The notes under the pieces were generated by a model, which saw nothing but the letters and a program-made list of their open reading frames with translations, ran no database searches and had not been told where the DNA came from. A program made the position numbers and the translations under genes. Below, piece after piece: positions 17,158-26,175 of a stretch of DNA of 46,017 bases. Every line of letters begins with the position of its first letter. Position 1 is the stretch's first letter. Source of the stretch: Chloroflexota bacterium (lineage in GTDB: Bacteria > Chloroflexota > Anaerolineae > Aggregatilineales > Phototrophicaceae); assembly GCA_013388735.1 (NCBI GenBank), contig JACAES010000167.1, forward strand, positions 1 through 46,017, written 5' to 3'.

Positions 17158-19969
17158 ATGTGGATAGAACAGGTGGCGCGCCGGTCTGCGATATAGTTTT
17201 AGTTGTCTGCCTGCCGCGCCACAGCAGGATCGCCGCCGTCAGCCAGGCCACCGCGCCGGGCAGCAATATCCAGGGCCAGCCGGTAGGGGCGAAAGTAAAA
17301 ATCACGCGGCTGTCCCCCGCCGGCAGCCACACCGCGCGAAACATCACATCGGCGCGGTACACCGGCACGGCCTGGTCGTTGATCTCGGCCTGCCAGCCGG
17401 GGAAATACGCATCAGTCAGCACCAGCCAACCGCCGGCGTCGGCGCGGGCGCTGATTTCGATTCGCTCCGGCGTGTAGGCTTCGATAGTGACATCCGCTGC
17501 CAATGCTTCCGGCGCTTCGGCAGGCGCGATGGAATCGTCGCCGGCGATGATGACCGTCTGCTCTGGCCGGAAGGCCGGGTCGCGCATTAGGTTCAGGGCG
17601 TCCTCGCTGCCTGCCCAGGTATCCGGCACAAACAGCGCCTGCTGCACGACAAACGCGCGGGGCAGCACGTCCAGGTTTTCGTACAGTTTGATGTCGCTGG
17701 ACAGCACGCGCCGCCAGGGGCCGAGCGTTAACGACACAAACGCGCCGGTGCGGGTATCCACCAGCGTAGCGGCGGTCACGGTCACAGGCGTTTCATGGGC
17801 GCGCAGGCTGATGCGGGCAGGCGTCCGCGCCGCGAAATTGTCGCGTGGCAGCGCCAGCCGCGCCAGACGAAAACCACCCACTTCCATCCGGTCTGCAACG
17901 GCGGCCAGCATTTCCGCTTTGCCCGCCGTGTCATAGAAAGACGCGTCGGGGGCGCGGCAGCCGGCGTCCGCGCAGGCGTACAGCACATCCAGCGCGTCGG
18001 CCTCGAAATCCGGCACGGCGCGAATAGCCGTAGTTTCGCCCGGCTGTAGCGCGATCTCAAACTGCGTATCATAGGCCACGTCCTCGTGCCACAGGTCGTA
18101 TACTTTATCGGTGATGAGATAGCGCGTCTGGGTCAGGTTCAGCCAGCGGGCATCCGGGATGCACGCGCCCCGGCATTCCGGCTTCGCCAGGATTTCCCGC
18201 AGCCGCCCGTCAATCGTCCGCAGTTCGCCCGGCGGCAGCAGCAGAGACGTAAACTGGGTATACCAGCCGGTCGGCAGCAGCCCGCCGTCGAAACCGTCCA
18301 CGCTCGGCACGCCCCACACCAGCGGCAGGTTGGCGGCCAGCGTTTCGCGCATTTTGGTATCCACCAGCGCGATGCGTATCGCCAGATCAGACATGCCGGT
18401 TTCGCGGTAGCGGGCGATCAGGCTGTCGGCGTCGCCGGGGTCGAACAGCAGGCCGCTGATGCTGAGGACGCGCCCTGGTGGGGTCTGCCCGTCGGCATAA
18501 GCGCGAAGCTGGCTAATGGTGAACCGCTGCGCGTGGAAGGTATCCGGCGGCACGACTTCGTTATAGGCCAGCACCCGCGAGGCCAGGAACAGTTCCAGCA
18601 GCGCCGCCGCGCCCAGGAAGGCGACCCGCCAGGACGCGCGGCGGACGATCAGCGCGGCCAACAGGACGGCCAGCGCGCCCCCCCAGCCGATCAGCGTTTT
18701 TTCGGTCGGCAGCGCCGGGCCGATCACGTCCACTGCCATCTGATCGGTCAGGCGGGCGGCCAGCGCCAGCGCCACGATCACCACCACCGCCGCCGCCAGT
18801 GTCCAGCGCCGGATGCGCCCCGCTGCCACCGCTTGCAGGCCACACCCCGCCAGCACTGCCACGCTAAGCGCGAACAGCGCCAGCCAGCGCGCCGGAACGC
18901 GGAAGAAGCTGAAACCCGGTAGGTTCGCCAGCGTCCAGTACAGCGGGTTGTACAGCCCCAGCGCCAGCCCAAAACCCACGACGGCCAATACAACCCAGGG
19001 CAGGCGGCGAATCGTCTGAGGGTGCTGGGTGGGAATACGGTTAAACAGGCCCAGAATCGCCAGCCCCAGGCCGATCACGCCGGTGTAGGCCATGTATTCC
19101 CCGAACAGCAGCCCATCGTAACTCGGCAGCAGGCCGCGCCCGATCACGAATGGATTGAGCGAAAAAGCCATTGCCTGCTGGGGATTGAGGCCGCCGCTGC
19201 GATTAGAGCTTCCCATCAGTTCCAGCATTGGCAAAAGCTGCGGCGAGGCCAGCAGCAGCGCGCCGCCTCCGGCTGCGGCCAGCACCAGCGCCGGGCGCAG
19301 TCTCGCCTGCCACGAAGCCCGCCGCGCCGTCGGCGCAAAAGAGGCCGCCGCGCCGTAAACCGCCAGTCCGACCACCGTAATGAAAACCGTCTGCGGGTGT
19401 CCGGCCAGGGTTTGCAGCGCCAGCCCGACCGCCAGCAGCAGCGCCCAGCGGCGAACGGCGGCCTGGCCTACTGCCGCGTCGAACAGGGCGAACAGCCAGG
19501 GCATCCAGGCCAATGCCTGAAGCTGGTTGATGTTTTCCACCTTTGCGCCCATGTACCCGCCCAGGGCAAAAATCACTGCCGCCAGCAGCGCCGGGAATCG
19601 CTCCAGTCGGATGGTTCGCCGCGCCAGCAGATACGCCCCGGCCAGCGCCCAGGTGATGTGCGCCAGCAGGCTGATGGCGACTCCGGTCGGCGGGTCGAAC
19701 GGCACCAGCGGCCAGTTGGGCGGGTAAAACGTGCCGACCTGGCTGTTCGCCAGCAGCGGCACGCCCATGAAAAGTTCCGGTGACCACAGCGGCAACGTCC
19801 TGCTGCTTAAGGCGGCGTTCCGCGCCTGCCAGTAGGGGTAGAAGTAGGCGTATACGTCGCCGCGCGCCAGGATCATGCCGGTGAAAACCAGCTTATAAAA
19901 GAAGACCAGCGGCAGAAGCAGCACAATCAGCGCGGTGAACAGGCGAATCCGGCGCGTCAGAGCGTCCAT
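17141..19969 (-). CDS. YfhO-family large membrane protein (GT-C-like)
   Basis: The 942-residue protein starts with a hydrophobic helix, followed by ILARGDVYAYFYPYWQARN in the first external loop. The Asp of GDVYAYFYPYW is the position expected for a GT-C catalytic acid. About twelve helices fill the first 480 residues, including WALAGAYLLARRTIRLERF and GYMGAKVENINQLQALAW, both usual in YfhO-type proteins. A soluble outer domain of about 400 residues follows, and a last helix near residues 905-925 returns to the membrane. In Firmicutes, YfhO glycosylates lipoteichoic acid; here the substrate is unknown. The second half is rich in beta-strand-like sequence with a VLTDAYFPGWQAEIND motif common in these proteins. 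Confidence 0.85.
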   Translation of the reverse strand: MDALTRRIRLFTALIVLLLPLVFFYKLVFTGMILARGDVYAYFYPYWQARNAALSSRTLPLWSPELFMGVPLLANSQVGTFYPPNWPLVPFDPPTGVAISLLAHITWALAGAYLLARRTIRLERFPALLAAVIFALGGYMGAKVENINQLQALAWMPWLFALFDAAVGQAAVRRWALLLAVGLALQTLAGHPQTVFITVVGLAVYGAAASFAPTARRASWQARLRPALVLAAAGGGALLLASPQLLPMLELMGSSNRSGGLNPQQAMAFSLNPFVIGRGLLPSYDGLLFGEYMAYTGVIGLGLAILGLFNRIPTQHPQTIRRLPWVVLAVVGFGLALGLYNPLYWTLANLPGFSFFRVPARWLALFALSVAVLAGCGLQAVAAGRIRRWTLAAAVVVIVALALAARLTDQMAVDVIGPALPTEKTLIGWGGALAVLLAALIVRRASWRVAFLGAAALLELFLASRVLAYNEVVPPDTFHAQRFTISQLRAYADGQTPPGRVLSISGLLFDPGDADSLIARYRETGMSDLAIRIALVDTKMRETLAANLPLVWGVPSVDGFDGGLLPTGWYTQFTSLLLPPGELRTIDGRLREILAKPECRGACIPDARWLNLTQTRYLITDKVYDLWHEDVAYDTQFEIALQPGETTAIRAVPDFEADALDVLYACADAGCRAPDASFYDTAGKAEMLAAVADRMEVGGFRLARLALPRDNFAARTPARISLRAHETPVTVTAATLVDTRTGAFVSLTLGPWRRVLSSDIKLYENLDVLPRAFVVQQALFVPDTWAGSEDALNLMRDPAFRPEQTVIIAGDDSIAPAEAPEALAADVTIEAYTPERIEISARADAGGWLVLTDAYFPGWQAEINDQAVPVYRADVMFRAVWLPAGDSRVIFTFAPTGWPWILLPGAVAWLTAAILLWRGRQTTKTISQTGAPPVLSTSTAGR

Positions 19970-20034
19970 AAAAGTCCCGTCGAGGTTGGCTCAAACGGGG
20001 GATAGTGTAACAGGGGAGAACGAATCGGCACAGA

Positions 20035-20589
20035 CTACCTGCCGAATAGGGCTTTCACCGCCAGCCCGAAACCCGGCAGCGCGTCCCCGCCGTCCAGCGT
20101 GCCGCCCTCGCCGATGACCTTCACCGGCTGGCCGGGCGCATACACTTCAACCTCTTTTGCTTCCGGGCTGACCAGCCATAGAACCGTGCCGGCGGCCAGG
20201 TAGTTGCCGATTTTGATACGCAGGCGGTCATCGGTGTCGGAGGGCGACAGGACTTCAACGGCCAGTTCCGGCGGGTTGGGGTTATACTGTTCGTGGTAGG
20301 GCAGTTCCGGCTGGCGCGCATAGGAAATGAAGGCCACATCCGGCGCATACCGCTCGCCGGAGATGCGATACCCGCCGGCCTCGCCGGTTACGTGGCCGAT
20401 GTCGTTCTGCTGTAAATAGTTGAGCAACGCGCCGACGATCAACATGGCGATTTTTGATGAGTACGGATTAGACGGCACTTCGACAATCTCCCCCCCGATG
20501 TACTCAAACAGCCGGTCGGCGTTTTCCGGCAGGTTGATGAACTGCTCAAACGTTTCAATCGGGACGCGAATCCGCTCCTGTACAACCAT
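20035..20589 (-). CDS. Uma2-family protein (DUF820, PD-(D/E)XK nuclease fold)
   Basis: The 184-residue protein has the hallmark order of Uma2 proteins. It opens with a helix carrying FEQFINLPENADRLFEYIGG, then EIVEVPSNPYSSKIA. YAPDVAFIS supplies the first acidic residue of the nuclease-like core, and PELAVEVLSPSD the (D/E)XK-like element. Length is normal. Uma2 genes are numerous in cyanobacteria and Chloroflexota, usually as lone copies, and their biological role is not settled. AAGGG lies eight bases before the ATG. It is divergent from the lipoprotein gene at 20804. Confidence 0.9.
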   Translation of the reverse strand: MVVQERIRVPIETFEQFINLPENADRLFEYIGGEIVEVPSNPYSSKIAMLIVGALLNYLQQNDIGHVTGEAGGYRISGERYAPDVAFISYARQPELPYHEQYNPNPPELAVEVLSPSDTDDRLRIKIGNYLAAGTVLWLVSPEAKEVEVYAPGQPVKVIGEGGTLDGGDALPGFGLAVKALFGR

Positions 20590-20803
20590 CTCTCCATCCC
20601 TTTCTATTCGTTTTTATTATAACCGGTTGCTTGACACCGCGCCCCCGCCGCGCGATAGTAGAGATCGGTTTCGCCGCCCGCCGTCAAACGCCGAAACCGG
20701 CCTTCCGGTGCGGATCGCGGTCTGACGGCGACGGAGGGGCGATGGAAAGAACATCGTTTGTACTTCGGCTGTGATTCTGACTGACAAAAAGGAGTATCGC
20801 GTT

Positions 20804-21247
20804 TTGGCTTTTTTCCGATTGATGGTCGCCGGACTGCTGCTGATCGTCGCGGCAGGCTGCCGGGGGCAGGCTGTTACCCCCACGCCTGCCGAAAACCTGT
20901 CTGTTGAAATGGCCGTTGAACCCGACCCGGCGCGGGTGGGCGAGGCGGCTTTGGTCGTTACCATCACCGATGCCGGCGGCCAGCCGGTAGACGGCGCTAA
21001 AATCGGCGCGCGCGGCGATATGAGCCATGCGGGTATGGCTCCGGTGCTGGCGGAAGTGGAAGGCGGGCAGGATGGCCGCTACCGCATCCCGTTTGAGTGG
21101 ACGATGGGCGGCGATTGGTTCGTCGAACTGACGATCACGCTGCCGGATGGCACGACCACCAGCCGGCGGTTTGATCTGTCCGTTTCCGGCGAAGGCGCGA
21201 GCATGGACATGAATATGGGCATGGCGACGGCAGAGGCCACGCCGTAA
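20804..21247 (+). CDS. FixH/YtkA-like lipoprotein with Met/His metal-binding features
   Basis: The best start is TTG at 20804, nine bases after GGAG at 20791-20794; the frame opens at GTG 20771 but that would put the ribosome site inside the gene. The resulting 147-residue protein has a short hydrophobic signal with lipobox VAAGC, so Cys is lipidated at about residue 16. The rest is an Ig-like beta domain with MAVEPDPARVGEAALVVTI and PFEWTMGGDWFVELTITLPD, typical of FixH/YtkA-like copper-handling modules. RGDMSHAGMAPVLAEV gives Met and His ligands, and the C-terminus has MDMNMGM. The coupled downstream 4Fe-4S protein supports a role in metal or electron handling on the outer face of the membrane; this is inference. 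Confidence 0.8.
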   Translation: MAFFRLMVAGLLLIVAAGCRGQAVTPTPAENLSVEMAVEPDPARVGEAALVVTITDAGGQPVDGAKIGARGDMSHAGMAPVLAEVEGGQDGRYRIPFEWTMGGDWFVELTITLPDGTTTSRRFDLSVSGEGASMDMNMGMATAEATP

Positions 21248-21267
21248 CCTGATGTGAGGCCTGTATC

Positions 21268-22740
21268 GTGACTTCCTCTCATAACGACCTGTACCGCCCC
21301 CCTGGCCTGCTGGATGTGCTGCGGCTGCCGCTGATCGGGCGGCTGCTGTGCTGGCGGTGGGGACGGCTGGCGCTGCAAGTTCCGCTGCTGGCGGCTGCCG
21401 TCCTGCTGGTCATTGACGGTTTTACCGGCCCGCAGCTGGCCGCCCGCAACCTGGCGACGGTCGCGCCCTGGGTGCATTTTCGCGGTTTCGCCGTGCTGGT
21501 GCTGCTGCTGGCGGGCAACCTGTTCTGTATGGCCTGCCCCTTCACGCTGCCGCGCACGCTGGCGAAGCGGCTGAGTCTGGGTGGGCGGCGTTTTCCCCGG
21601 CGGCTGCGGAACAAGTGGATTGCCATCGCCTCGTTATTCCTGCTGTTTGTGACCTACGAGGCACTCGACCTGTGGGCCAGCCCGGCGCTCACGGCCTGGC
21701 TGATCGTCGCCTACTTTGTGGCCTCGTTCGTGCTGGAAGTTGTGTTCACCGAGTCGGCCTTCTGCAAGTACATCTGTCCGCTGGGGACATTCAACTTCGT
21801 TTATTCCACCCTTTCGCCTACTCAGATCGGCGTCTACGACCCGGACGTGTGCCGGGCGTGCGCCGGGAAAGAGTGCATCAACGGCAGCTACAGCCCGACG
21901 CCGCTTGTTCGCCTGGACGACATCCCCGGCGGACAGCGCGAAGTGAGGCATGGGCCGCAGGGGACGCCGGGCTGCGGCACGCTGCTGTTCGCCCCCCAGA
22001 TCGAAAGCAACCTGGATTGCACGATGTGCCTAGACTGCGTCCGTGCCTGCCCGCATGATAATGTTGGTCTGTTCGTCCGCCAGCCAGGCCGCGAACTGCT
22101 GCACCCGCCAGCCTGGCCGAAACGCTGGGACGTGTCGCTGCTGGTGATGATGCTGGCCGCTCTGGGATTGGTGAACGCTTTCGGCATGGTGCCGCCGGTT
22201 TATGAACTCCAGCGCGCGCTCATCAAGACTTTCGGCATTCAGAGCGAATGGCTGCTGATCGGGCTGATCTTCGGGGTGGGCGGCCTGCTGTTGCCCACCG
22301 TGCTGGCGCTGCTGGCCGGGGTACTCAGCCGCGCGCTGACCCGAAAGAAGCTGTCGCTGCGGCATACGGTGGCCGCTTTCACCCCGGCCTTCGTGCCGCT
22401 CGGTTTTGGCGTCTGGTTCGCGCATTACGGCTTTCATTTTCTGATCGCGCCGCTGACCATCATCCCCGTCATTCAGGAATTCCTGGGGCAGCCGGGCGAC
22501 TGGGCGGCTTTCAGCGGCGCGGCGGACAGCATTCTTATCGGGCTGGTGCAGGTGGCCGCGTTGGTGCTGGGTTTCCTGTGGAGTCTGGCGCTCGCCAACC
22601 GGACGGCCATGCGGCTTTACCGCCGGGACGCCGTGCCGGGACTGCTGCCCTGGGCGCTGCTGCTGCTGGCGCTGGCCTTCGCCGCCGGGTACGTGTTTTC
22701 GCTGCCGATGGAGATGCGCGGCAGTTTGCTAATGGGCTGA
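21268..22740 (+). CDS. Polytopic 4Fe-4S membrane protein (NapH/CcoG/NosR-like)
   Basis: GTG start with TGAGG upstream, 20 bases after the lipoprotein stop. The 490-residue protein has about nine membrane helices. After helix 2 comes FCMACPF and after helix 4 FCKYICPLG, both CxxC/CP elements of the NapH/CcoG group. A cytoplasmic segment follows with CRACAGKECINGS and then CTMCLDCVRACP, a complete CxxCxxCxxxCP 4Fe-4S motif. The second half has five more helices, which CcoG lacks; helix 7 carries FAHYGFHF, whose histidines could hold a heme. Such proteins pass electrons across or along the membrane, or assist copper reduction for oxidase assembly. No oxidase, nitrous oxide or nitrate reductase genes lie nearby, so the partner is unknown. 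Confidence 0.85.
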   Translation: MTSSHNDLYRPPGLLDVLRLPLIGRLLCWRWGRLALQVPLLAAAVLLVIDGFTGPQLAARNLATVAPWVHFRGFAVLVLLLAGNLFCMACPFTLPRTLAKRLSLGGRRFPRRLRNKWIAIASLFLLFVTYEALDLWASPALTAWLIVAYFVASFVLEVVFTESAFCKYICPLGTFNFVYSTLSPTQIGVYDPDVCRACAGKECINGSYSPTPLVRLDDIPGGQREVRHGPQGTPGCGTLLFAPQIESNLDCTMCLDCVRACPHDNVGLFVRQPGRELLHPPAWPKRWDVSLLVMMLAALGLVNAFGMVPPVYELQRALIKTFGIQSEWLLIGLIFGVGGLLLPTVLALLAGVLSRALTRKKLSLRHTVAAFTPAFVPLGFGVWFAHYGFHFLIAPLTIIPVIQEFLGQPGDWAAFSGAADSILIGLVQVAALVLGFLWSLALANRTAMRLYRRDAVPGLLPWALLLLALAFAAGYVFSLPMEMRGSLLMG

Positions 22741-22778
22741 GCCAGAACCCGCACCTGACAAATATCACCTCCACGTTG

Positions 22779-22801
22779 TGCAAGTAATCACTTGCTTGCA
22801 T
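22779..22801. promoter_or_regulatory. Operator copy 1 for the downstream TetR regulator
   Basis: Contains the perfect palindrome GCAAGT-AATC-ACTTGC (22780-22795). The 23-base unit is repeated 48 bases downstream with a few changes. A palindrome pair directly in front of a TetR gene is the usual arrangement for autoregulation. Confidence 0.7.
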
Positions 22802-22820
22802 GGTTTGCCTGCCCTATGCT
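22792..22820 (+). promoter_or_regulatory. Candidate promoter between the TetR operators
   Basis: TTGCTT (22792-22797) and TATGCT (22815-22820) have a 17-base spacer. The -35 box overlaps operator 1, and transcription would start near operator 2, so TetR binding could block it. A weaker alternative -10 is TATGTA at 22825-22830. Confidence 0.45.
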
Positions 22821-22826
22821 GGTGTA

Positions 22827-22849
22827 TGTAAGTGCTTACTTGCTTGCAT
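22827..22849. promoter_or_regulatory. Operator copy 2 for the TetR regulator
   Basis: GTAAGT-GCTT-ACTTGC (22828-22843), the same palindrome with one arm mismatch, followed by the same TTGCAT tail as copy 1. It ends two bases before the AGGAGG ribosome site. Confidence 0.7.
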
Positions 22850-22860
22850 CAGGAGGCAGG

Positions 22861-23460
22861 ATGGACACCGATACACGCGAACGTATTCTGAAGGCGGCAG
22901 GCCGGCTGTTCGCCGAACAGGGATATGCCCGCACCACCACCCGCGCCATCGCGGCGGCTGCCGGCGTTAACGAAGTGACGCTGTTCCGGCACTTCAGCAG
23001 CAAACAAAATCTGCTGCGCGCCTTCGTGGAACAGTTTAATGCCGCCGGTTTTCCCGGCACGTTCGAGCAGAACCTCACCGGCGCGTACCCGGACGACATT
23101 CGTTACATGGCGCGGGCCGCCATGCAGTCCACCATCGAAAACTTTCAACTGCTGCGGATCATGCTCTGCGACGCGCTGGATGTGCCGGAAATCCGCCAGG
23201 CTGCCCTGGAAGGCGCGCGCCAGAACACGGCGCTGTTTGCCGATTATTTCCGGCGGCAGATCGAAGCCGGTGCCGTGCGCGACGACCTGCTGCCGGAGGC
23301 GCTGGCGCAGACCTTCGACGCACTGTTTTCGTCGTCGCTGATTGTTCCGCTGGTCTTTCAAACCGGCCTGTCGCCGAACATGCCGGCGGAGACGCTGCGC
23401 GATCAAATGGCCGATATTTTCATCCAGGGTACGCTCAAACACTCACCGGAGGGAAACTGA
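22861..23460 (+). CDS. TetR/AcrR family transcriptional regulator
   Basis: The ATG at 22861 follows AGGAGGCAGG. The 199-residue protein has the standard DNA-binding domain: RERILKAAGRLFAEQGYART, then TTRAIAAAAGVNEVTLFRHF with the recognition helix, and SSKQNLLRAFVEQF. The C-terminal ligand domain is helical and contains MARAAMQSTIENFQLLRIML; I cannot name its ligand. Two palindromic operators lie immediately upstream, so it probably represses itself and the co-transcribed DUF6544-type gene, which begins one base after its stop. Confidence 0.93.
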   Translation: MDTDTRERILKAAGRLFAEQGYARTTTRAIAAAAGVNEVTLFRHFSSKQNLLRAFVEQFNAAGFPGTFEQNLTGAYPDDIRYMARAAMQSTIENFQLLRIMLCDALDVPEIRQAALEGARQNTALFADYFRRQIEAGAVRDDLLPEALAQTFDALFSSSLIVPLVFQTGLSPNMPAETLRDQMADIFIQGTLKHSPEGN

Positions 23461-23461
23461 A

Positions 23462-24289
23462 ATGGTCATCAAAATCATTTTTGCTGTGGTCGGGCTGGCC
23501 GGCCTGGTGCTGGTGATCGGCTGGGCCGGGCTGCAAACCGCTGCTTCCGGCTTCAAGTTCGATCTTAAGAGCCGTGACCTGGGGACGGTTGAACTGCCGG
23601 CAGATCTGCCCGCCCCGGTGCAGCGCCATGCGCGAGCGGTTTTCGGCGGTGATCGCGTACCGGTGGTCGAAAGCGGCGTGGTAGCAGGCCGCGCCAGCAT
23701 CAAACGCAGCGGCCTGCGGCTGAACGCGCGGATCAAAATCAGCTACGACGCCAAAGGTGATTACTACCACTACTTCCAGATCACCTGGTTCGGCCTGCCG
23801 GTTATCGCCATCAACGAGCGGTATCTCGATGGCAAGGCCATTATGGACATCCCCGGCCAGCACATCGAAAACGACCCGCATACCGACAGCGCCGCCAACC
23901 AGGGTTTCTGGTCAGAGGCGCTGGTGTGGATGCCGTCGGTGCTGTTCACCGACCCGCGCGTGCGCTGGGAAGCGATAGACGATACGACCGCGCGGCTCAT
24001 CATCCCCAACGCCGCCGAAGAAGAAATGTTCACGCTGCGTTTCGACCCGGAAACCGGGCTGCTGTCCAGCCTCAGCACGCTGCGTTACGGCGACTTCCCG
24101 GAGCGCGTCCTCTGGAAAAACTACATCCTGGAATGGGGCGAAATCAACGGCTTGCTCGTCCCGGTGCGCGCCGAAACGCAGTGGCAGGACGACCCGCCCT
24201 GGGCGTCGTGGCAGATCGAAAACATCGCCTATAACGTGCCGGTCGCCAACCGTTTGAACCAGTTCGGCGGTGACTACCCGGAAGGATAA
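23462..24289 (+). CDS. DUF6544/DUF6920-type protein, TetR operon partner
   Basis: The start at 23462 is one base past the TetR stop and is served by GGAGGG. The 275-residue protein has one N-terminal hydrophobic helix (IIFAVVGLAGLVLVIGWAGL), probably a membrane anchor, and a mixed domain. ELPADLPAPVQRHARAVFGG, FGLPVIAINERYLDGKAI, and NQGFWSEALVWMPSVLFTDP match the pattern I recall for DUF6544 proteins. The segment RWEAIDDTTARLIIP and the FDPETGLLSSLSTLRYGD strand pair resemble lipid-binding or lipocalin-like beta sheets. Function is unknown. Because it shares the operon with TetR, its amount is probably ligand-controlled. Confidence 0.78.
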   Translation: MVIKIIFAVVGLAGLVLVIGWAGLQTAASGFKFDLKSRDLGTVELPADLPAPVQRHARAVFGGDRVPVVESGVVAGRASIKRSGLRLNARIKISYDAKGDYYHYFQITWFGLPVIAINERYLDGKAIMDIPGQHIENDPHTDSAANQGFWSEALVWMPSVLFTDPRVRWEAIDDTTARLIIPNAAEEEMFTLRFDPETGLLSSLSTLRYGDFPERVLWKNYILEWGEINGLLVPVRAETQWQDDPPWASWQIENIAYNVPVANRLNQFGGDYPEG

Positions 24290-24402
24290 TCGAGAGGCGA
24301 GGGCTTTGATACGTTCGCCCGGCGTATTCCCGCCTCACATCTGGCGAACCACATCCATTGTGCTATGCTTAACGGCTGTTTGTCGGCAAAAGAGGATGGT
24401 AC

Positions 24403-26073
24403 ATGGCGATGGACAGTTTGTCCGCCGAGGCCGAGTTAAGCCAGGCGGAAACCAACGCCGGGGTCGCTCGCGCCACCGGGGTGATGGCGCTGGGCAATAT
24501 CACCAGCCGCGTGTTGGGGCTGGCGCGCGAAATCGCGCTGACGAACCTGTTCGGCGCAACACGGGCGGTAGACGCTTTTAACGTGGCGATCATCGTGCCG
24601 AAGGCGCTTTACGACCTGCTGATCGGCGGGCATGTCAACAGCGCGCTCATCCCGGTTTTGAGCGAGGTCGCCGCCCGCGAAGGGCGGGACGCGCTGTGGC
24701 GGCTGGTTTCGGTGCTGCTCAGTCTGGTGACGGTGGCGCTGGCGCTGATGGTGCTGGTGATCGAATTGTTCGCGCCGGACATCATCCGTCTGGTCGGCGG
24801 CGGTTTCGACCCGGCCACCTGGCGGTTGGCGACCGATCTGCTGCGGCTGACCGCCCCGGCGCTGATCTTCCTGGGGCTGTTCGCCGTCCTCAGCGGCACG
24901 CTGTACGCCTTGCGAGAGTTCACCTGGCCGGCCTTTGCGGTGGCCGTCTTTAACGGCGCGATTGTTATCATCATGCTGATTTTTGCGCCGCCGCTGCAAA
25001 TTCGTCCCATCATCGGGCCGAACCTGACCATTGAATGGTTGATCGCTCGCCCCGCCGAAGGCATCGTCGCCGCTACTATCGGCTGGCTGGTCGGCTCGCT
25101 GGCGCAGTTGGCGCTGCAACTGCCGGGGATGCGCGGCGCGCGAGTCTACCTGACGCTGCGCTGGAATCATCCCGCCATCCGACAGATCGCGCTGCTGTAC
25201 GCCCCGGTGATGTTTTCACTCATCCTGGATACCCTGGTGATCCGCACCTTCAGCTACAACCTCGCCAGCCAGACCGGCGAAGGCAGCATCGGTTACATGA
25301 ACTGGGCGACCACGCTCATCCAGTTTCCGCAAGGGTTAGTAGCGACGGCCATCAGCATCGCCATCCTGCCCACGCTGGCGCGGCAGGCGGCGCTGGTCAA
25401 CCTGGAGGGCGACCGGGCCTTTAAGGATACGCTTGGCCTGGGGCTGCGGCTGGCGATCACGCTGATTCTGCCGGCGGCGGTCGGGTTGTTCGCGCTGGCG
25501 ACGCCGATTGTGGCGCTGCTGTTCCAGCACGGCGCGTTCACTGCCCACGATACGGCCATGACCGCCCTGGCGCTGCGCCTGTATCTGGTTGGCCTGCCTT
25601 TCGCGGCGGTAGACCTGCTGCTGGTGTATGCCTTTTACGCCCGGCAGGATACGCTCACCCCGGCGCTCATTGGCCTGCTCAGTCTGATGGTTTACATGCT
25701 GGCGGCGCTGGCGCTGTTCCCCGGTTATGGCCTGTTCAGCCTGATGATCGCCGACAGTGTAAAACACGTTGTTCATGCGCTGGTGTCGGCCTTTTTGCTG
25801 GTGCGCCGGATGCGCGGCCTGGGCCACCAGTGGTTAGGGCTGACCATCGTCAAAACCGGGCTGGCTTCGGGGGTGATGGGGCTGGCCGCTGCCGCCATCC
25901 TGCCGCCGCTGGAGGAGGTCTTTGGCGCGACCACGCTGCTGCACGAAATGGCGCTGGTTGGGCTGGCCGGTGGCGTGAGCGTCGCCGTCTTTTTCGGCCT
26001 GTCGGCGCTGCTGCGAATCGAGGAACTGCGCTGGTTGGTGGGTCTGGTGCGGCAACGGTTGGGAAGAAACTGA
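24403..26073 (+). CDS. murJ: Lipid II flippase MurJ (MviN)
   Basis: MurJ moves lipid II across the cytoplasmic membrane for peptidoglycan synthesis. The 556-residue protein has about 14 helices. The N-terminal region shows the family signature NITSRVLGLAREIALTNLFG, with the conserved Arg of the central cavity, then AVDAFNVAIIVPKALYDLL and GHVNSALIPVLSE. Later, MNWATTLIQFPQGLVATAIS and AILPTLARQAA match the second half, and DTLTPALIGLLSL the helix 10 region. A polar 25-residue N-terminal extension precedes the core. The surrounding VanW gene fits a wall-related neighbourhood. Confidence 0.93.
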   Translation: MAMDSLSAEAELSQAETNAGVARATGVMALGNITSRVLGLAREIALTNLFGATRAVDAFNVAIIVPKALYDLLIGGHVNSALIPVLSEVAAREGRDALWRLVSVLLSLVTVALALMVLVIELFAPDIIRLVGGGFDPATWRLATDLLRLTAPALIFLGLFAVLSGTLYALREFTWPAFAVAVFNGAIVIIMLIFAPPLQIRPIIGPNLTIEWLIARPAEGIVAATIGWLVGSLAQLALQLPGMRGARVYLTLRWNHPAIRQIALLYAPVMFSLILDTLVIRTFSYNLASQTGEGSIGYMNWATTLIQFPQGLVATAISIAILPTLARQAALVNLEGDRAFKDTLGLGLRLAITLILPAAVGLFALATPIVALLFQHGAFTAHDTAMTALALRLYLVGLPFAAVDLLLVYAFYARQDTLTPALIGLLSLMVYMLAALALFPGYGLFSLMIADSVKHVVHALVSAFLLVRRMRGLGHQWLGLTIVKTGLASGVMGLAAAAILPPLEEVFGATTLLHEMALVGLAGGVSVAVFFGLSALLRIEELRWLVGLVRQRLGRN

Positions 26074-26175
26074 CTATTTTTTGCTGAGAGATTGTTTAGC
26101 GTTTCTACCACTGATACCGGGTACATGTTACCATGAATCCATCGGCATACCGGATGAGCGCCTGGGTATCCAACG

